Below are positions 28,125 through 37,035 of a stretch of DNA of 64,000 nt, piece by piece. The stretch is taken from contig NZ_JAME01000020.1 in NCBI RefSeq assembly GCF_000521865.1, positions 1 to 64,000 of the forward strand, in the 5' to 3' direction. The position numbers and the translations under genes are program-made. The DNA comes from Roseivivax isoporae LMG 25204. Its GTDB lineage: Bacteria; Pseudomonadota; Alphaproteobacteria; Rhodobacterales; Rhodobacteraceae. How positions within the stretch are numbered: the first letter of the stretch is position 1; each line of letters begins with the position of its first letter. The notes beneath the pieces were generated by a model that was not told the origin of the DNA, did not search any database, and worked only from the letters and a program-made list of their open reading frames with translations.

Positions 28125-30454
28125 TCGGGCCGTCCGAGCGGGCGGCGGCGCGGCTGCGCGCGGTGCTCTCGGACCAGGCGGGCGCGCTCGGGCGGGCGGG
28201 CATCGTCGCGCCCGACTGGAATCCGGTCCGGCTCTACCTCGCCTGTTCGGACCCGGACCGCGCCGGCGTCGTGCGGTTCGCGCGCGGCTACCGAACCCGC
28301 GGCGCGCAGGCGCGGCTTCTCGCGGAACTCGAGGCGCAGATCGACGCGCTCGGCGCCACGGGCGCAGGCACGCTCGTGATCGCGAGCGGCCATCTCGGGC
28401 GGCTGATGCCCGGGGCGGAGGAGCTTGCGCGGCTCCGCACCCTTCTCGGGCGGGTCGCCACGGGGTTCAGCGTCACGGCGCATGTGGAGGCGCAGGCGCG
28501 CCACCTCGCCCGCACCTATCCCGAACGCGTGGCCGAGGGGCGCATCGCGCCCCTGTCGCGGGAGATCGCGCTCGCGCGTTCGGGCGCGCCCTGGTGGCAG
28601 GCGGCGCTGGCGGCGGCGCCGCAGGGGCGACCCTATCTGGGCCTCTTCCCGACGCTCGAGGCGCCGCCGCACTGGCTCGACTACGCGGCGCTGCTCGCCG
28701 CCTGGGAAGGCACGTTCGGCGCGGGATCGGTGACGCTGCGGCCGCTCGAGCGCGACCGGCTGGCGGGCCCCGAGGCGGCACGCGTGCTGGCCGAGGCGCT
28801 GGGGCTCTCGGTGCGGCTCGGCGTCATGCCCGGGGCGCCGGTCCGCGCGGTGCCGAACGGGCCGACCACGGCGCGGCTGCGGGCGTTCAACGCGCTGCTC
28901 CTGAGATACGCGGCGCAGGCCGGGATCCACGTGCCGCGCGAGCTGCGCCGCCGGTTCGCGGGCGAGATGGCCACCGCGGGCGCGCCGCTCGACCCGGGCG
29001 CGCTGTCGGCGGTGTCGGAGCGGTTCCGCGACGACAATGCCCGCCTCGCCGCCCGTTTCCCGGGTCTCGGGCCCGCGCTCGAGCCGCCGCCGCCGGCGCC
29101 GGACTGGACCGAACCCGATCCGGCCTTCGGTTTTCGCGCGACACAATACCTCGCGGCCTTCCTGCCGGCCCTCGAGACGCACGGGGTCCCGGTCGCCCGG
29201 CTGAAGGAGACCGACCGCGCCGAGGATGCCGCCCTTGCCGCACTGGCCGCGCCCGGTGCGGACGCGCTCCTGTCGCCCGGAGCGCGCGCGATCCTGCCGC
29301 CGCTCGCACGGATGAACGTGGCGCGGCTGCAGCGCTCGGCCTACGCGCCGCACGACCGGCTGGGCACGGTGGACGAGACGGCGGCCGCCCCCGCCTACCC
29401 GGTTGCGCCGCCGCGCGTCCTGCCCGAGGGCAGCACCGGGCGGGTGATCGTCGCCTGCATGAAGAACGAGGCGCCCTACATCCTCGAATGGGTGGCCTAT
29501 CACCGGGCGATCGGCGTCGACGGGTTCCTGATCTACACGAACGGCTGCGAGGACGGCACCGCCGAGATCCTCGACCGGCTCGACGCGATGGGGATCGTGC
29601 ACCACCGCCCGAACGACGACTGGACAGGAAAGTCGCCGCAGCAGCACGCGCTGAACCGCGCCCCCAAGGAGGACGTGGTGCGGCGCGCCGACTGGCTCAT
29701 CCACATCGACGTGGACGAGTTCATCAACGTGCGCTGCGGCGACGGCACCCTCGACGCGCTGCTCGACCGCGTGCCGGGCGCCACCAACATCGCGATGACC
29801 TGGCGGCTCTTCGGGCACAACGGGATCACGCGTCTCGACGACCGGTTCGTGATCGAGCAGTTCGACACCTGCGCGCCGAAATACTGCCCGAAGCCCCACA
29901 CTGTCTGGGGCTACAAGACCATGTTCCGCAACATCGGCGCCTACGCGAAGCTGTCCTGCCACCGGCCGAACAAGCTGGCGCCGGGCGCCGAGGAGCGGGT
30001 GCGCTGGGTCAACGGGTCGGGCGCCGACATGACCGGCGAGGCGATCCGTCGCGGCTGGCGATCCTCGCGCGCGTCGATCGGCTACGACCTCGTGCAGCTC
30101 AACCACTACGCGCTGCGCTCGGCCGAGAGCTTTCTCGTCAAGCGGCAGCGCGGGCGCGCGCTGCACGTGGACCGCACGATCGGGCTGAACTACTGGATCC
30201 GCATGGACTGGTCGGACGTGCGCGACATCACCATCCAGCGCAACCTGCCGCGGCTGCGGGCCGAACACGACCGCCTGCTGGCGGACGACGCGCTGCGCCA
30301 TCTGCACGATGCGGGGCTCGACTGGCACCGCGCCAAGGCGCGCACCCTGCAGGCCACGCCCGAATTCGCCGATCTCTACCGGCAGGCCGTCGAAATCCGG
30401 CTGACCGGGACCGAGCGCGTGGCCTACGCGCTCGCCCTCGACACGGAGAGCTGA
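28106..30454 (+). CDS. fusion of a degenerate sulfotransferase-like module and a GT2-like module
   Basis: A 782-residue protein. The first ~430 residues begin MHVHLLIGPSERAAARLRAVL, resembling the start of sulfotransferase-like P-loop proteins (IGxxKTGTT) but lacking the Lys-Thr-Gly-Thr. The C-terminal ~340 residues are a GT2-like module: CMKNEAPYILEWVAYHRAIGV, YTNGCEDGTAEIL, IHIDVDEFINV and LNHYALRSAESFLVK, closely parallel to the genes at 26431 and 31147. The start at 28106 is the ATG within the upstream stop region. It may couple recognition of a sulfated or nucleotide donor to glycosyl transfer, but the first half may be catalytically dead. Confidence 0.82.
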   Translation: MHVHLLIGPSERAAARLRAVLSDQAGALGRAGIVAPDWNPVRLYLACSDPDRAGVVRFARGYRTRGAQARLLAELEAQIDALGATGAGTLVIASGHLGRLMPGAEELARLRTLLGRVATGFSVTAHVEAQARHLARTYPERVAEGRIAPLSREIALARSGAPWWQAALAAAPQGRPYLGLFPTLEAPPHWLDYAALLAAWEGTFGAGSVTLRPLERDRLAGPEAARVLAEALGLSVRLGVMPGAPVRAVPNGPTTARLRAFNALLLRYAAQAGIHVPRELRRRFAGEMATAGAPLDPGALSAVSERFRDDNARLAARFPGLGPALEPPPPAPDWTEPDPAFGFRATQYLAAFLPALETHGVPVARLKETDRAEDAALAALAAPGADALLSPGARAILPPLARMNVARLQRSAYAPHDRLGTVDETAAAPAYPVAPPRVLPEGSTGRVIVACMKNEAPYILEWVAYHRAIGVDGFLIYTNGCEDGTAEILDRLDAMGIVHHRPNDDWTGKSPQQHALNRAPKEDVVRRADWLIHIDVDEFINVRCGDGTLDALLDRVPGATNIAMTWRLFGHNGITRLDDRFVIEQFDTCAPKYCPKPHTVWGYKTMFRNIGAYAKLSCHRPNKLAPGAEERVRWVNGSGADMTGEAIRRGWRSSRASIGYDLVQLNHYALRSAESFLVKRQRGRALHVDRTIGLNYWIRMDWSDVRDITIQRNLPRLRAEHDRLLADDALRHLHDAGLDWHRAKARTLQATPEFADLYRQAVEIRLTGTERVAYALALDTES

Positions 30455-30458
30455 GCCC

Positions 30459-31142
30459 ATGACCGCCGATCCCTTCCTGCGCTCGCGCGGGCTGAAGATC
30501 CCCAAGGACGGCACCATCGTGCGCGGCCGCATCCGCGGCGCGCTGAAGTCCGGCGGCTACGAGGGCAAGGAGGCCGAAGCGGTCCTGAAGGTCGTGACCG
30601 GGGGCGACCGCGTGCTCGAGCTCGGCGCGGGCATCGGCTACATGTCGACGCTGATCGCCAGCAAGCGGCCGGTCGACCGGGTGGTGAGCTACGAGGCGAA
30701 CCCCGCGCTCATCCCCTTCATCCACGCGATGCACGCGGCCAACGACGTCACCAACGTGACGGTGCACAACGCGCTCCTGTCGGACGGGCCGGGCGACCCG
30801 GTGCCCTTCTACGTGCGGCAGAGCTTCCTGTCCTCCTCGATGGACCGCGAGAGCGATCCCGACGGCATCGTGGCGACCGAGATGGTGGCGCGTCACGACA
30901 TCCACGCGGTGCTGGCGGAGCTGCGCCCGCAGGTGCTCGTCTGCGACATCGAGGGGGCAGAGGCGCGGCTCCTGCCCGCGGCGGACCTGTCCTGCCTGCG
31001 CGCGGCGGTGATCGAGCTGCACCCGCAATGGATCGGTCAGGCCGGCGTGCAGGCGGTCTTCGACGCGTTCCACCGCGGCGGGCTCACCTATTTCCCGCGC
31101 TGGTCGGACGCCAAGGTCGTCTGCTTCCGCAAGGGCTGGTAG
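30459..31142 (+). CDS. FkbM-family methyltransferase
   Basis: A 227-residue SAM-dependent methyltransferase. Motif I is VLELGAGIGYMSTL; an acidic loop YEANPALIPF and the later VCDIEGAEARLLP match the FkbM family. It methylates hydroxyl groups of sugars or polyketides in known cases. Here it lies 4 bp after the fusion glycosyltransferase and 4 bp before another GT2-like gene, so O-methylation of the same glycan is likely. Confidence 0.9.
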   Translation: MTADPFLRSRGLKIPKDGTIVRGRIRGALKSGGYEGKEAEAVLKVVTGGDRVLELGAGIGYMSTLIASKRPVDRVVSYEANPALIPFIHAMHAANDVTNVTVHNALLSDGPGDPVPFYVRQSFLSSSMDRESDPDGIVATEMVARHDIHAVLAELRPQVLVCDIEGAEARLLPAADLSCLRAAVIELHPQWIGQAGVQAVFDAFHRGGLTYFPRWSDAKVVCFRKGW

Positions 31143-31146
31143 GCAG

Positions 31147-32193
31147 ATGCGGATCCTCGCGATCCTCTGCGTGCGCAACGAGGGGGCATTCCTCCTCGAC
31201 TGGCTCGCGCACCATCTCGCGGTCGGGGTGACGCATATCCTGGCCTATTCCAACGATTGCGAGGACGGCACCGACGCGATGCTCGACGCGCTCGCCCGGA
31301 CGGGACCCCTCACGCATCACCGCAACGAGGGACCGCACGGGCCGAAGGGCATCCAGTTCACCGCGCTGAACCACGCGGCCTCAACGCCCGAGGCGGCAGC
31401 GGCGGACTGGATCCTGCCGCTCGACATCGACGAGTTCGTGAACGTGCATGTGGGCGCCCGCACCCTGCCCGACCTCATCGCCGCGGTGCCCGAGGCGACG
31501 GCGATCACGCTGACCTGGCGGCTCTTCGGCAGCGGCGGGCTGCGCCGGTTCGAGGACGTGCCGGTGCCCGAACGGTTCGTGCGGGCCGCGCCAGACGTCG
31601 TGTTCTGGCCCTGGCGCGCGGCGATGTTCAAGACGCTCTACCGCAACGACGGGACCTACGGACGGCCCGGCGTGCACCGCCCCCGCGCGCCCGACGCCGC
31701 CCGCATCGCCGGCGCGCGCTGGGTCGACGGCAACGGCCGCCCCCTGCCCCCGGGCTTTGCGACCGCGCGCATCTACTCGGATTTCGGCAAGCCGAATTTC
31801 GGGCTGGTCCAGCTCAACCACTACCCGCTCGGCTGCGCCGAGAGCTACGTGCTGAAGGCCGCGCGCGGCCGCGCGGTGCACGGCGCCGACCGGCTGGGGC
31901 TCGACTACTGGGCCGAGCGGAACTTCGACGCGGCCGAGGATCGCAGCATCCTCGGCGTGGCAGACCGCGTGCGGACGATCCGCGCGTCGCTCGCGGCCGA
32001 TCCGGCCCTCGCGCGCCTGCACGAGGACGCCGTCGCCTGGCGGCGCGCGCGCTTCGACGCGCTGATGCTGGACGAGTCGTACCGTGCCCTCTACGGTCGG
32101 CTGCTGATGACGCCGCCTGCCCGGCCGCTCGGGGCCGCGGAGGCGCGCGAGCTGCTGGCCTGGGGACGTGCGGCGCGGGAGGCGGACGGGTAA
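31147..32193 (+). CDS. GT2-like glycosyltransferase (third copy)
   Basis: A 348-residue homologue of the modules at 26431 and 28106: VRNEGAFLLDWLAHHLAVGV, YSNDCEDGTDAMLDAL, LDIDEFVNV and LNHYPLGCAESYVLK. The repeated occurrence suggests duplication within the locus. It ends the tight run of five same-strand genes; the next gene follows after a 94-bp gap. Confidence 0.88.
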   Translation: MRILAILCVRNEGAFLLDWLAHHLAVGVTHILAYSNDCEDGTDAMLDALARTGPLTHHRNEGPHGPKGIQFTALNHAASTPEAAAADWILPLDIDEFVNVHVGARTLPDLIAAVPEATAITLTWRLFGSGGLRRFEDVPVPERFVRAAPDVVFWPWRAAMFKTLYRNDGTYGRPGVHRPRAPDAARIAGARWVDGNGRPLPPGFATARIYSDFGKPNFGLVQLNHYPLGCAESYVLKAARGRAVHGADRLGLDYWAERNFDAAEDRSILGVADRVRTIRASLAADPALARLHEDAVAWRRARFDALMLDESYRALYGRLLMTPPARPLGAAEARELLAWGRAAREADG

Positions 32194-32287
32194 TTTCCAC
32201 ACCCGCGGCCCAATTCTGCCCGAAAGCGCGGACAGTTTCCTCGCCAAACGCGCCGACGGAGAACCAGGCGCCAGGAGGACGAGCGCG

Positions 32288-33295
32288 ATGAGCGACGCAC
32301 AGGACCAGGCCGGGGAAGACCTCCTCGAACTCGACTACCCCGCGTGGCGCGCGCGCATGGCGGCGATCGGCGCCGAACAGGGATTTCACGAGTCGCTGGG
32401 CGAGGCGCACCACGCCCATTTCGTCGAAACCGAGGGCGCGACGCTGCTGGTGAGCTTCGAGAGCTTTCCGGCCATCCGCGCGCTCAGCGACAGCGGCCTG
32501 CCGCTCGGGGCCGAGGTCGCCGAGGCTCAGGGCTGGTCGCACCTCGCCGTGGTCAGCGCGCGCGACACCTGGTTCCGGGCTCCCGAGATCTACGCCTTTT
32601 TCGACCAGCTGAACGACGACGCGTTCTTCGACGAGTTCGACACGATCCTGTTCTACGGCGCGGGCCCCTGCGGTTACGCGGCCTGCGCCTATTCGGTGGC
32701 GGCGCCCGGCGCGCGGGTGCTGGCGCTCCAGCCGCAGGCGACGCTCGACCCGCGGGCGACGGAATGGGACGACCGGTTCGTCGCCATGCGGCGGACGTCC
32801 TTCACCGACCGCTACGGCTACGCCCCCGACATGATCGACGCCGCGGATCGCGCCTACATCGCCTACGACCCGCGCGAGCCGCTCGACGCCATGCATGCGG
32901 CGCTCTTCGCGCGGCGCAACGTGCTGCGGCTGCGGATGCCGTCCATGGGGGCGGCGCTGCAGGCGGACGTGATCGGGCTCGACATCTTCCGTCCGCTCCT
33001 CGAGGCGGCCATGCACGGCACGCTCGACACCGCGGCGTTCGGCCGGCTCCTGCGCGGCCGGCGCGGTTACGGGCCGTACCTGCGGCGGCTTCTGGCGCGG
33101 CTCGACGCGGACGAGCGCCCCGACCTCGCGGTACTGCTCTGCCGGAACGTCACCAACCGCATGCGCGCGCCGCGCTTCCGCAAGCGGCTCCTCGCGCTCG
33201 AGGCGGCGGGCCACGGACGGCCCCGGGCCCGCGCGCCGGAACCGGCGGAGGACGACGCCGACGCGATGCCCGGCACGGCGGTCGCCGGCCGCTGA
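32288..33295 (+). CDS. alpha/beta-hydrolase-fold protein lacking nucleophile
   Basis: A 335-residue protein of a kind often labelled phosphoadenosine phosphosulfate reductase in Rhodobacteraceae, although I see no PAPS-reductase motif (no SFGAD-type loop or redox cysteines). Instead [15 protein letters not shown] (122-136) and [12 protein letters not shown] look like the nucleophile elbow and next strand of alpha/beta hydrolases that read GxSxGGYAA; the Ser position is Gly126. It may be a non-catalytic or unusual member. The long acidic-basic C-terminal tail looks disordered. It follows the glycan cluster on the same strand and may belong to it. Confidence 0.7.
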   Translation: MSDAQDQAGEDLLELDYPAWRARMAAIGAEQGFHESLGEAHHAHFVETEGATLLVSFESFPAIRALSDSGLPLGAEVAEAQGWSHLAVVSARDTWFRAPEIYAFFDQLNDDAFFDEFDTILFYGAGPCGYAACAYSVAAPGARVLALQPQATLDPRATEWDDRFVAMRRTSFTDRYGYAPDMIDAADRAYIAYDPREPLDAMHAALFARRNVLRLRMPSMGAALQADVIGLDIFRPLLEAAMHGTLDTAAFGRLLRGRRGYGPYLRRLLARLDADERPDLAVLLCRNVTNRMRAPRFRKRLLALEAAGHGRPRARAPEPAEDDADAMPGTAVAGR

Positions 33296-33342
33296 GGCAA
33301 GGCACTGGTGCGCGTCCCCGTGCTCTGCTAACCGCTCGGCCC

Positions 33343-34383
33343 ATGACCGAGCGCCTGACCCTCCGCCGCCCCGACGACTGGCACCTGCACCTGCGCGACG
33401 GCGCGATGCTCGCGGCCGTCCTGCCCGAAAGCGCCCGCCATTTCGGCCGGGCCATCATCATGCCGAACCTCGTGCCGCCCGTCGTGACCGCCGCGGATGC
33501 GCGTGGCTACCGCGACCGGATCCGCGCGCACCTCCCCGAAGGGTCGGGCTTCACGCCGCTGATGACGCTCTACCTGACCGAGGACACTGACCCCGACGAC
33601 GTGGCCGCGGCCGCTGCGGACGGGCTCGTCTCGGCGGTCAAGCTCTATCCCGCGGGCGCCACCACGAACTCGGCCTCGGGCGTGCGCGACTTCGACCGGG
33701 TGCGCCCGGTGCTCGAGCGGATGGCCGAGATCGGGCTGCCGCTCTGCGTGCACGGCGAGGTCACCGACCCGGCGGTCGACATCTTCGACCGCGAGGCTGT
33801 GTTCATCGACCGCGTGCTCGATCCCGTGCGCCGCGCGACCGCCGGCCTGCGCGTGGTCATGGAACACGTGACCACCGCCGACGGCGTGGCCTACGTCCGG
33901 GACGGCGGTGCCGACATCGGCGCGACGATCACCACCCATCACCTCGTCATCAACCGCAACCACCTGCTGGTGGGCGGCATCCGACCGCACTATTACTGCC
34001 TGCCCGTCGCCAAGCGCGAGAGCCACCGGCTCGCGCTGCTCGAGGCGGCGACGGCCGGCGCGGGGCGCTTCTTTCTCGGGACGGACAGCGCGCCCCATCC
34101 CGACACCGCGAAGGAAAGCGCCTGCGGCTGTGCCGGCTGCTTCACCGCGACGAACACGCTGTCGGTCCTCGCCGAGGTCTTCGAGCGCGCGGACGCGCTC
34201 GACCGGCTCGAGGCCTTCGCGTCGCTGAACGGGCCCGCGTTCTACGGCCTGCCGCCCAACGAGGACCGCATCACGCTCGAACGCGGCGCGCCGGTGGATT
34301 ACCCGCGCAGCATCTCCGCCGGGGACGAGACGGTGACCGTGTTCGACCCGGGCTTTCCCCTTCACTGGCGCGTCGCCGCCTGA
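33343..34383 (+). CDS. pyrC: dihydroorotase
   Basis: A 346-residue zinc amidohydrolase of the short class II type (E. coli PyrC ~348 residues). It cyclises carbamoyl-aspartate to dihydroorotate in pyrimidine synthesis. H14 and H16 in WHLHLRDG bind zinc; [13 protein letters not shown] contains the carboxylated Lys; later His residues are in HGEV, EHVTT and [17 protein letters not shown] holds the catalytic Asp. Followed 19 bp later by pyrE. Confidence 0.97.
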   Translation: MTERLTLRRPDDWHLHLRDGAMLAAVLPESARHFGRAIIMPNLVPPVVTAADARGYRDRIRAHLPEGSGFTPLMTLYLTEDTDPDDVAAAAADGLVSAVKLYPAGATTNSASGVRDFDRVRPVLERMAEIGLPLCVHGEVTDPAVDIFDREAVFIDRVLDPVRRATAGLRVVMEHVTTADGVAYVRDGGADIGATITTHHLVINRNHLLVGGIRPHYYCLPVAKRESHRLALLEAATAGAGRFFLGTDSAPHPDTAKESACGCAGCFTATNTLSVLAEVFERADALDRLEAFASLNGPAFYGLPPNEDRITLERGAPVDYPRSISAGDETVTVFDPGFPLHWRVAA

Positions 34384-34402
34384 CCCATCCGAGGGCCTGC
34401 CG

Positions 34403-35083
34403 ATGATTCCCACGACCTTTCCGCATGCCGACGAGATCGCCCGCCTGACCGCGCGGGCCCTGCTCGAGGTCGGCGCCGTGCACTTCAACGCCGAGACGCC
34501 GTTCACGCTCGCCTCGGGCCTGCCCTCGCCCACCTACGTGGATTGCCGGCGGCTCATCTCCTTTCCGCGCATCCGCGCGACGCTCATGGACTTCCTGACC
34601 GTGACGGTGATGCGCGACGCGGGCTTCGAGGCGTTCGACAACGTCGCGGGCGGCGAGACCGCCGGCATCCCCTTCGCCGCGCTCGTGGCGGAACGGCTGG
34701 CGCTGCCCATGACCTATGTGCGCAAGAAGCCCAAGGGCTACGGCCGCAACGCCCGGATCGAGGGCGCCATGACCGAGGGCCAGCGGGTGTTGCTGGTCGA
34801 GGACCTGACCACCGATGGCGGGTCGAAGCTGTCCTTCGTCGACGCGATCCGCGAGACCGGCGCGACCTGCGCGCACACCGCGGTCATCTTCTATTACGGC
34901 ATCTATCCCGAGACGGTCGACCGGCTGGGCGCGCACGGCGTGAGGCTGCACCATCTCTGCACCTGGTGGGATGTCCTGGCCGAGGCGCGGCGCGCCGAAA
35001 GCTTCGGCGCGGCGACGCTCGACGAGGTCGAGACCTTCCTGCGCGACCCGCGCACGTGGCAGGCGGCGCGCGCCCCCTCCTGA
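34403..35083 (+). CDS. pyrE: orotate phosphoribosyltransferase
   Basis: A 226-residue enzyme that joins orotate to PRPP to give OMP. The PRPP motif is [14 protein letters not shown]; other conserved parts are [13 protein letters not shown] and [12 protein letters not shown] near the active-site loop [13 protein letters not shown]. It is in an operon with pyrC, so two consecutive-pathway enzymes are co-expressed. Confidence 0.98.
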   Translation: MIPTTFPHADEIARLTARALLEVGAVHFNAETPFTLASGLPSPTYVDCRRLISFPRIRATLMDFLTVTVMRDAGFEAFDNVAGGETAGIPFAALVAERLALPMTYVRKKPKGYGRNARIEGAMTEGQRVLLVEDLTTDGGSKLSFVDAIRETGATCAHTAVIFYYGIYPETVDRLGAHGVRLHHLCTWWDVLAEARRAESFGAATLDEVETFLRDPRTWQAARAPS

Positions 35084-35166
35084 CGGGGATAAGTACATCT
35101 CATGGGCGTATTGCCGCCACGTCACCTTCGTGTTAGCGTATACAAGATGAAGGAACGCCATACCGG

Positions 35167-35199
35167 GTGACCGCTAGATGGTGTAGCCATCTCGGTCAC
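35167..35199 (+). other. two-part hairpin in the dnaB upstream region
   Basis: GTGACCG (35167-35173) pairs with CGGTCAC (35193-35199), and inside it GATGG (35177-35181) pairs with CCATC (35187-35191), leaving a small CTA/T internal loop and a TGTAG loop. A second hairpin, TTCCGC-CGAC-GCGGAA, follows at 35201-35216. No T-tract follows. It could be a leader structure of dnaB, part of a small RNA, or the 3' end of the pyrE transcript. Confidence 0.45.
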
Positions 35200-35303
35200 A
35201 TTCCGCCGACGCGGAAATCCACAGAGATATACATTTTGCCGTTAACGATGTCTTTGCAATATGCCGTCCTTCCAACGGGCAGACGGAAGAATCGGGGGAC
35301 GAG

Positions 35304-36797
35304 GTGAACCAGGTTTCGGTGTTCAATCCGACGGGCGCGGATGTGGCTGAGCCCGAGACGATGCCGCACTCGGTCGAGGCGGAACAGCAGCTGCTGGGCG
35401 CCATCCTGACCAACAACGACATCTACGACCGCATCGCCTCGATCATCACGTCCAAGCATTTCTACGATCCCGTGCATGCGCGCATCTACGAGGTCGCGGC
35501 GGCGCGCATCGCGCGCAACCAGCTGGCCTCGCCGGTCACGCTCAAGGCGTTCCTGCAGGACGACGAGGGCCTGAAGGAGCTCGGCGGCGCGGCCTACCTC
35601 GCCCGCCTCGCCGGCGCGGCGGTGTCGTCCTTCGCGGTGCGCGACTACGCGCAGATGATCTACGACCTCGCGGTGCGGCGGGAACTCATCTCGCTCGGGC
35701 GGGACATCTCGGCCAAGGCGGCCAAGATCGACGTGGCGCACGAGCCGCGGGAACAGATCGTCGAGGCCGAGCAGGCGCTCTACCGCATGGCCGAGCAGGG
35801 CCAGGGCGAACAGGGGTTCGTGTCGTTCCTGCGCGCGGTGACCGACGCGGTGAATGTCGCCAATGCCGCCTACCAGCGCGAGGGTCAGCTGTCGGGCATC
35901 TCGACGGGCCTCGTCGATCTCGACAAGAAGCTCGGCGGCCTGCACCCTTCGGACCTCCTCATCCTCGCGGGCCGGCCTTCCATGGGCAAGACGTCGCTCG
36001 CCACCAACATCGCCTTCAACGTCGCCAAGGCCTATCGCCGCGGCACCAAGCCCGACGGGACCGAGGGCGCGGTCGAAGGCGGCGTCGTGGGCTTCTACTC
36101 GCTCGAGATGAGCGCCGAGCAGCTGGCCGCGCGGATCCTGTCCGAGGCGGCCGAGGTGCCGTCCGAACAGATCCGCCGCGGCGACATGACCGAGGAGGAG
36201 TTCCGCCGCTTCGTCGAGGCCGCGAAGAGCCTCGAGGCCTGCCCGCTCTACATCGACGACACGCCGGCGCTGCCCATCGCGCAGCTTGCGGCGCGTGCGC
36301 GGCGGCTCAAGCGGACCCACGGGCTCGACGTGCTGATGGTCGACTACCTGCAGCTCGTGCGCGGCACCGGGCGCGGCGACAACCGGGTGAACGAGATCGC
36401 CGAGATCTCCATGGGCCTCAAGGCCATCGCGAAGGAACTCAACATTCCGGTGATCGCGCTGTCGCAGCTGTCGCGCCAGGTGGAAAGCCGCGACGACAAG
36501 CGGCCGCAGCTGTCGGACCTCCGGGAATCGGGCTCGATCGAGCAGGACGCCGACGTGGTGATGTTCGTGTTCCGCGAGGAATACTACAAGGAACGGGAAA
36601 AGCCCGGCGACCACGACCTCGAGAAGATGGCCCAGTGGCAGGAGGAGATGGAGCGCCTGCACGGCAAGGCCGAGGTCATCATCGGCAAGCAGCGCCACGG
36701 CCCCATCGGCACGGTGGAACTGTCGTTCGAGGGCCGCTTCACCCGCTTCGGCAACCTCGTGAAGCCCTGGCAGAACGGCGGCACGGACGCGTTCTGA
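35304..36797 (+). CDS. dnaB: replicative DNA helicase
   Basis: A 497-residue hexameric 5'-3' helicase that unwinds the replication fork. An N-terminal DnaB domain (~20-125: PHSVEAEQQLLGAIL) is joined to a C-terminal RecA-like ATPase with Walker A AGRPSMGKTS (222-231), Walker B VLMVDYLQL, and the motif LSQLSRQVESR. The start is GTG preceded by GGGGGA. The upstream 220 bp are AT-richer than average and hold hairpins; a perfect DnaA box lies 45 bp after the stop. Confidence 0.98.
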   Translation: MNQVSVFNPTGADVAEPETMPHSVEAEQQLLGAILTNNDIYDRIASIITSKHFYDPVHARIYEVAAARIARNQLASPVTLKAFLQDDEGLKELGGAAYLARLAGAAVSSFAVRDYAQMIYDLAVRRELISLGRDISAKAAKIDVAHEPREQIVEAEQALYRMAEQGQGEQGFVSFLRAVTDAVNVANAAYQREGQLSGISTGLVDLDKKLGGLHPSDLLILAGRPSMGKTSLATNIAFNVAKAYRRGTKPDGTEGAVEGGVVGFYSLEMSAEQLAARILSEAAEVPSEQIRRGDMTEEEFRRFVEAAKSLEACPLYIDDTPALPIAQLAARARRLKRTHGLDVLMVDYLQLVRGTGRGDNRVNEIAEISMGLKAIAKELNIPVIALSQLSRQVESRDDKRPQLSDLRESGSIEQDADVVMFVFREEYYKEREKPGDHDLEKMAQWQEEMERLHGKAEVIIGKQRHGPIGTVELSFEGRFTRFGNLVKPWQNGGTDAF

Positions 36798-36841
36798 GCC
36801 GGCCGGCCGCGGCGCCCGTCCGTGAGGCGGGATCCCCCGAC

Positions 36842-36850
36842 TTATCCACA
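36842..36850 (+). promoter_or_regulatory. DnaA box
   Basis: TTATCCACA is a perfect match to the DnaA box consensus. It lies between dnaB and alr. A perfect copy is rarely expected by chance in DNA of this GC content, but a single site need not be functional. Confidence 0.5.
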
Positions 36851-37035
36851 GGCTGCCGGGTTCCGCCAAGACCAGGCTTGAAATCCGCCAACACGTTGAC
36901 CAAGTGCCCGATTCGCCGCGCCGACCGCCGGCCTTTCCCTGCCGTTGCGGCACCCGCGCCGGCCGGCATCCGCGGTTTCCTGCACAGGCGCGTTTTCGGC
37001 TTGACCCGGGCGGTGAAGATGCCACACCAGCGGCC

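Noticed and set aside
35236-35243. GTTAACG repeats at 3297, 35233 and 60238 as a shared operator
   Set aside because: The matches are only seven bases long and the flanks differ; chance cannot be excluded.
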